Assembly: GCA_023436825.1 (NCBI GenBank)
Contig: JAEZHS010000449.1
Span: 1-8,469 of the forward strand
DNA from: Pseudomonadota bacterium
Lineage (GTDB): Bacteria; Pseudomonadota; Alphaproteobacteria; Reyranellales; Reyranellaceae
Reading direction: 5' to 3'
DNA: 8,469 bases
Under the pieces are notes generated by a model. The model had not been told where the DNA came from. It saw nothing but the letters and a program-made list of their open reading frames with translations, and searched no databases. The position numbers and the translations under genes are program-made. Below, one piece after another: positions 5,361-8,469 of the stretch; position 1 is the stretch's first letter, and the number at the start of each line of letters is the position of its first letter.

Positions 5361-6041
5361 TCAGGCGCTCTTGACGGTGTCCATCAGGTAGCCGGCGCCG
5401 CGGATCGTGTGGATCTGCACGTTGGCGCCCGCTTCGGCCAGAATCTTGCGCAGGCGGTGGACATAGACCTCGATCGCGTTGGAGGCGACGTCCTGCGAGG
5501 AGCCGAAGACCTGGCCCTGCAACGAATCGTGCGACACGACCTTGCCGCTGCGCTTGAGCAGCACTTCGAGCACGTCGACCTCGCGCGCCGGCAGGCTCAG
5601 CATCCGGCCATCGACGATCGCCTGGCGACCGTCGGTCTTGAGCGAGACGTTGCCCAACGTCAGCATCGGTCCGTCCAGTCCGGGCGAGCGGCGCAGCAGC
5701 GCCTGCAGGCGGGCTATGAGCTCGTCGGTCGAGAACGGCTTCACCATGTAGTCGCTGGCGCCCTTGTTCAGGCCGCCGACCCGGTCGTCCAGCCCGCCGC
5801 GCGCCGACAGGATGAGGACGGGCGTCTGGTCACGCCGGCGGCGCATCTGGTCGAGCAGGGTGAGCCCGTCGGCATCGGGCAGGCCGAGGTCGAGCACCAC
5901 GGCGGCGTACTGCACGGTGCGCAACGAGGCTTCCGCATCGCCGACATTCTGTGCCGAGTCGACATCGAGGCCCGCCCTGGAGAGTGCTTTCGTGACGAGC
6001 GCGACGAGCTCGACATTGTCTTCGACGACCAACACTCGCAT
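5361..6041 (-). CDS. OmpR/PhoB-family response regulator (TctD/QseB-like)
   Basis: This 226-residue DNA-binding response regulator is activated by phosphoryl transfer from a sensor kinase. The receiver domain (1-118) has the acidic pair E7-D8, phospho-acceptor D51 in VVLDLGLPDADG, switch S79 in LSAR, and K101 in VKPF. The OmpR-type winged helix (about 127-222) shows LPAREVDVL (150-158), recognition helix NAIEVYVHRLRKIL (188-201) and the wing IHTIRGAGYLM (210-220). All key residues are present, so the protein should be functional. The ATG at 6041 has only a distant purine run (CGGGG about 12 bases upstream). No histidine kinase lies on either side: the permease converges on its 3' end and the PrpF-family gene diverges from its 5' end. 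Its targets could include the importer or the PrpF operon, but this is only positional inference. Confidence 0.93.
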   Translation of the reverse strand: MRVLVVEDNVELVALVTKALSRAGLDVDSAQNVGDAEASLRTVQYAAVVLDLGLPDADGLTLLDQMRRRRDQTPVLILSARGGLDDRVGGLNKGASDYMVKPFSTDELIARLQALLRRSPGLDGPMLTLGNVSLKTDGRQAIVDGRMLSLPAREVDVLEVLLKRSGKVVSHDSLQGQVFGSSQDVASNAIEVYVHRLRKILAEAGANVQIHTIRGAGYLMDTVKSA

Positions 6042-6087
6042 GTGTTTCTGGCCCCGCTGTCCCTTGCTCAGCCAATCGTAAGTCGCC

Positions 6088-6113
6088 GGCCCCGACGCGT
6101 CGAGGTCGGGGTC
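6088..6113. repeat. Inverted repeat in the divergent control region
   Basis: CCCCGAC (6090-6096) pairs with GTCGGGG (6105-6111) around 8 bases. G6088-C6113 and a G-T wobble extend the stem. GACGCGTC (6094-6101) is itself an 8-bp palindrome. The position, about 50 bases upstream of the response-regulator ATG, suits an operator. A hairpin in the leader RNA is the alternative. Confidence 0.45.
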
Positions 6114-6164
6114 AGCAACGTGTAAGCATCCCCGTCAGCCGGGCGTAATGCGATGCCGACGGTG

Positions 6165-6170
6165 TATAGT
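6165..6170 (+). promoter_or_regulatory. Candidate -10 box placing transcription start at the PrpF-family ATG
   Basis: TATAGT matches TATAAT at 5 of 6 positions. It lies 7 bases before the ATG at 6178, which also has no Shine-Dalgarno (upstream bases GGCAACC). If this box is used, the mRNA would begin at or next to the A of the ATG and be leaderless. The -35 position is poor (GGCGTA at 17-bp spacing). Confidence 0.35.
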
Positions 6171-6177
6171 GGCAACC

Positions 6178-7335
6178 ATGAGACAGCTCCGGATTCCCGC
6201 GGTCTACATGCGCGGCGGCACCAGCAAGGGCGTGTTCTGCCTGGCCGACGACCTGCCGTCGGACCCTGCGGCACGCGACCGCATCCTGATGCGCGTGATC
6301 GGCAGCCCCGATCGCTACGGCAAGCACACCGACGGCATGGGCGGCGCTACCTCGAGCACCAGCAAGGTCGTCATCCTGTCGAAGTCCAAGCGCGTGGGCT
6401 GCGACGTCGACTACCTGTTCGGCCAGGTCGCCATCGACAAGCCCCTCGTCGATTGGTCGGGCAACTGCGGCAACCTCAGCGCCGCGGTCGGCCCGTTCGC
6501 CATCAGCGCGGGCCTGGTCGACGCACCGGCCGACGGCCTGGCGACGGTCAACATCTGGCAGGCCAACATCAGGAAGAAGATCGTCAACCGCGTGCCGATG
6601 AGCGGCGGCGAGGTGCGGGAGCTGGGCGACTTCCAGCTCGACGGTGTGGCGTTCCCGGCAGCCGAGATCCAGCTCGAATTCCTCGATCCGGCCGACGACG
6701 AAGGCGGCGAGGGCGGTCCGACCTTTCCCACCGGCAACCACATCGACGTGCTCGACGTGCCGGGCATCGGCAAGGTCGAGGCGACCCTGATCAATGCCGG
6801 CAACCCCACGGTGTTCGTCGACGCGGCGCAATTGGGGCTCACGGGCACCGAGCTGCAGGGCGACGTCAACGGCGACAAGGCGCTGCTCGGACGCGTCGAG
6901 GCCGTGCGTGCGCTGGGCGCCGTCGCCATGGGTGGCGCGGCGACGTCGGAGGAGGCTACCGCCAGGCGGCCGCACACGCCCAAGCTATCGTTCGTCGCCA
7001 AGCCGGCGGGCTACACCGCCTCCGACGGTCGCACCGTCGAGGCGGGCTCGATCGACCTGCTGGCCCGCATCTTCTCCATGGGTGTGCTGCACCACGCCAT
7101 GACCGGCACCGGCGCGGTCGCCATCGCCGCCGCGGCGGCCATCCCGGGCACCATCGTGCATCGCGTGGCGCCGGCCGGCCCCGACGGCCGCGTGCGCTTC
7201 GGCCATCCGTCGGGCAGCCTCAAGGTCGGCGCCGAGGTCGAGAAGGACGGCAATCGCTGGGCGGTGAAGAAGGTGATGATGAGCCGTTCCGCGCGCCGGC
7301 TCATGGAGGGCTGGGTGCGGGTGCCGGCGCCGTAA
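6178..7335 (+). CDS. PrpF-family isomerase/tautomerase (2-methylaconitate isomerase or 4-oxalomesaconate tautomerase type)
   Basis: This 385-residue cytoplasmic protein has the diaminopimelate-epimerase-like fold of PrpF. The family shifts double bonds in tricarboxylic acids: PrpF isomerises 2-methylaconitate, GalD converts 4-oxalomesaconate, and Mii acts on itaconate derivatives. Hallmarks present: YMRGGTSKG (10-18), GMGGATSSTSK (53-63), SGNCGNLSAAVG (94-105). K63 and C97 match, in identity and 34-residue spacing, the catalytic K73 and C107 proposed for Shewanella PrpF. The C-terminal part has RIFSMG, HHAMTGTG and a final PSGSLKVG segment. I chose the ATG at 6178 (MRQLRIPAVYMRGG), the family's normal N-terminus. 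An in-frame ATG at 6148 would add ten arginine- and cysteine-rich residues. No acnD, prpB or prpC lies nearby, so a methylcitrate role is not supported and the substrate is open. A flavoprotein gene follows after 24 bp. Confidence 0.9.
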   Translation: MRQLRIPAVYMRGGTSKGVFCLADDLPSDPAARDRILMRVIGSPDRYGKHTDGMGGATSSTSKVVILSKSKRVGCDVDYLFGQVAIDKPLVDWSGNCGNLSAAVGPFAISAGLVDAPADGLATVNIWQANIRKKIVNRVPMSGGEVRELGDFQLDGVAFPAAEIQLEFLDPADDEGGEGGPTFPTGNHIDVLDVPGIGKVEATLINAGNPTVFVDAAQLGLTGTELQGDVNGDKALLGRVEAVRALGAVAMGGAATSEEATARRPHTPKLSFVAKPAGYTASDGRTVEAGSIDLLARIFSMGVLHHAMTGTGAVAIAAAAAIPGTIVHRVAPAGPDGRVRFGHPSGSLKVGAEVEKDGNRWAVKKVMMSRSARRLMEGWVRVPAP

Positions 7336-7359
7336 GTCATGTGATACGACTACAGCGAA

Positions 7360-8427
7360 ATGTTCGACGGCAATCGAGTCACGGCGCATACGCGCTCGCG
7401 CTATCCCATCTTCCAGTCGCCGATGACCTGGATCGCCCGCGCGCCGCTGGTATCGGCGGTCTCGGCCGCAGGCGGCATGGGCCCGCTGGAGAACTCGATC
7501 CGCGACCTGTCCGTCACGCAGCGCGAGTTCACCGCCATCCGCGCCGCCACCAACCGGCCGTTCGGCGTGAACCTGCCGGATCGCTACCTGCAGATGGATC
7601 CCAAGGAGGAGAGCGCCATCATCGACTGGCTGCTGGGCCAGGGCATCCACTTCGTCACGACGTCGGCCGGCGATCCGACGCGCTACACCAGGATGCTCAA
7701 GGACGCGGGCGTCACGGTCTATCACGCGACGGCGACCCTGCGCGGCGCCATCAAGGCGGTCGATGCCGGCGTCGACGGGCTGATCGTCGAAGGCGCAGAG
7801 AGTGCGGGCCTGCGCAATCCCGAGGAGGTCCATACCTTCGCATTGCTGCAGGCCGTTCGCGAAAAAGTCGACGTGCCGATCGTGGCGGCAGGCGGCATCG
7901 TCGACGGCCGCGGCATGGCGGCGGCCTTCGCGCTGGGCGCCGAGGGCGTCACCATGGGCACGCGCTTCGTCGCCTCGTTCGAAAGCCCGGTGCACCTGAA
8001 CTACAAGCAGGCGATCGTGGCAGCGCCGATTACCGGCACGTCGCTGACCGACAATCCGCCGCGCGCCCGATCACGCGGGCTGCGCACGCCCTATGCCGTC
8101 GAGGTCGCCGAGGGCAAACGCGAGCGCCTGCCGCGCAACGCCACGCTCGACATGCTTTACGTCAACGGCGACGTCGACAACACCTCGGGCGCCGCCGGCG
8201 AAAGCGCCGGCCTGATCCACGAGATCAAGTCGGTCCGCCAGATCGTTGACGACACGATCGACAGCTTCTGGCGCGAGATCGACCGGCTGGCGCGGCTGCG
8301 GCCTTGCTCGCTTTCATTTCCTCCCCCATCACACCCCATCACACGCAGGGGTGTCCGGGGAAATTTAAGCATAGGCGAAGGCCATTTGGTTAGGGCAGCC
8401 TCGAGGTGCAGCCCTGGCGGGGTTTGA
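7360..8427 (+). CDS. Nitronate monooxygenase-type flavoprotein (NMO/2-nitropropane dioxygenase family)
   Basis: This is an FMN-dependent TIM-barrel oxidoreductase. The family oxidises alkyl nitronates or reduces other substrates. Visible motifs: the N-terminal FQSPMTWIARAPLVSAVS (18-35) with AAGGMG (36-41), FGVNL (68-72), YHATATLRGAIKAVDAGVDG (121-140) containing H122, EGAESAG (144-150), the FMN-phosphate segment PIVAAGGIVDGRGMA (173-187), and GVTMGTRFVAS (196-206). The EAGGH box of classic NMO and FabK proteins reads ESAGL here, so the exact reaction is uncertain. Family-like sequence ends near L313 (base 8298). The last 42 codons are proline- and arginine-rich and run into a repeat region, so the natural stop may have been lost. 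The start ATG at 7360 follows an in-frame TGA at 7342 and has a weak ribosome site. The 24-bp gap to the PrpF-family gene suggests one operon. Confidence 0.85.
   Translation: MFDGNRVTAHTRSRYPIFQSPMTWIARAPLVSAVSAAGGMGPLENSIRDLSVTQREFTAIRAATNRPFGVNLPDRYLQMDPKEESAIIDWLLGQGIHFVTTSAGDPTRYTRMLKDAGVTVYHATATLRGAIKAVDAGVDGLIVEGAESAGLRNPEEVHTFALLQAVREKVDVPIVAAGGIVDGRGMAAAFALGAEGVTMGTRFVASFESPVHLNYKQAIVAAPITGTSLTDNPPRARSRGLRTPYAVEVAEGKRERLPRNATLDMLYVNGDVDNTSGAAGESAGLIHEIKSVRQIVDDTIDSFWREIDRLARLRPCSLSFPPPSHPITRRGVRGNLSIGEGHLVRAASRCSPGGV
8325..8344. repeat. Perfect 10-bp tandem duplication
   Basis: CCCATCACAC occurs twice back to back (8325-8334 and 8335-8344) within the C-terminal extension of the flavoprotein frame. 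A slippage event or a tandem target duplication could give this. Confidence 0.7.
8331..8354. repeat. Inverted repeat ACACCCC / GGGGTGT
   Basis: ACACCCC (8331-8337) and GGGGTGT (8348-8354) form a perfect 7-bp stem with a 10-base loop, overlapping the tandem duplication. Neither side has a T-run. It may be a terminator-like hairpin for the PrpF-flavoprotein operon or part of an element end. Confidence 0.5.
8392..8415. repeat. Mismatched palindrome near the right edge
   Basis: AGGGC(A)GC and GC(A)GCCCT face each other around CTCGAGGT. There are five outer pairs, one A-A mismatch, and two more pairs. It lies just before the TGA that closes the extended flavoprotein frame and could be a weak hairpin terminator. 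Confidence 0.4.
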
Positions 8428-8469
8428 TCGGTTTGGCTTGTCGATGAGGGCGACGGTGCCGCGCGTTAG

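Larger units (their letters stand above)
6042..6177. promoter_or_regulatory. Divergent control region between response regulator and PrpF-family gene
   Basis: The 136 bases between the two divergent starts must carry both promoters. Visible elements are the inverted repeat CCCCGAC...GTCGGGG (6090-6111) with palindrome GACGCGTC overlapping its left arm and loop, and a plus-strand TATAGT (6165-6170). No convincing -35 was seen for either direction. Confidence 0.45.
8299..8469. other. Repeat-rich right edge, possible end of a mobile or dispersed element
   Basis: Here the flavoprotein frame loses family-like sequence and enters DNA with a perfect 10-bp tandem repeat, a 7-bp-arm inverted repeat, AAATTT, and a mismatched palindrome. 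Sequence beyond the TGA at 8425-8427 is open in several frames, but no transposase fragment could be recognised. The stretch may be the terminal part of an insertion sequence or ordinary intergenic DNA. Confidence 0.3.

Noticed and set aside
6077..6150. Scattered GTAA-containing elements (near 6077, 6120, 6145) as response-regulator direct repeats
   Set aside because: Spacing is irregular (roughly 42 and 26 bp) and only 4-5 bases are shared, which is no better than chance.
6153..8249. Plus-strand open frame of about 698 codons crossing the PrpF-family and flavoprotein genes
   Set aside because: It is arginine- and glycine-rich, out of frame with two well-supported genes, and has no conserved motif.
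1..8469. CRISPR arrays, tRNA or rRNA genes, toxin-antitoxin or phage-defence genes
   Set aside because: No regularly spaced repeats, cloverleaf sequences, rRNA motifs or defence-type domains were found by eye on either strand.

Overview
The window is GC-rich DNA with tightly packed, Shine-Dalgarno-led genes. It looks like a chromosomal segment of an alphaproteobacterium. The codon use, the gene families and the TCATCCCGAG-type palindromic element suggest a Reyranella- or Bradyrhizobium-like soil or freshwater bacterium. That placement is inference from style; there is no rRNA or other marker gene here.

Layout: (1) 1-77, the last codons of an unidentified plus-strand gene. (2) 78-328, a gene-free stretch with a small hairpin and an AT-rich island. 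(3) 329-1323, a divergent pair: a SnoaL/NTF2-fold protein on the minus strand and a MarR-type repressor on the plus strand, 32 bp apart. (4) 1420-5323, a complete three-gene ABC importer of the putative 2-aminoethylphosphonate type (PhnS2-PhnT2-PhnU2; the same general architecture as AepXVW): periplasmic binding protein, ATPase, and one long permease with two fused membrane domains. (5) 5361-6041, an OmpR/PhoB-family response regulator, convergent with the permease and with no kinase in view. (6) 6178-8427, a PrpF-family isomerase followed after 24 bp by a nitronate monooxygenase-type flavoprotein, probably one operon. (7) 8299-8469, a repeat-rich right edge into which the flavoprotein reading frame runs.

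The importer is the functional core. The binding protein would capture a phosphonate (or, less likely, another small anion or ferric chelate) in the periplasm, the fused permease would move it across the inner membrane, and the ATPase would power transport. No phosphonate-degrading enzyme is visible, so catabolism must be encoded elsewhere. Two non-coding signals stand out. One is a run of three Pho-box-like heptamers at exact 11-bp spacing upstream of the binding-protein gene. The other is a long palindromic repeat between the binding-protein and ATPase genes that contains the stop codon of the first and abuts the start of the second.

I see no CRISPR array, tRNA, rRNA, toxin-antitoxin pair or defence gene. 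I did not find a clearly new multi-gene system. The most novel elements are regulatory (phosphate-type control of the importer, the repeat at the gene junction, possible leaderless starts), along with the uncertain biochemical role of the PrpF-flavoprotein pair.
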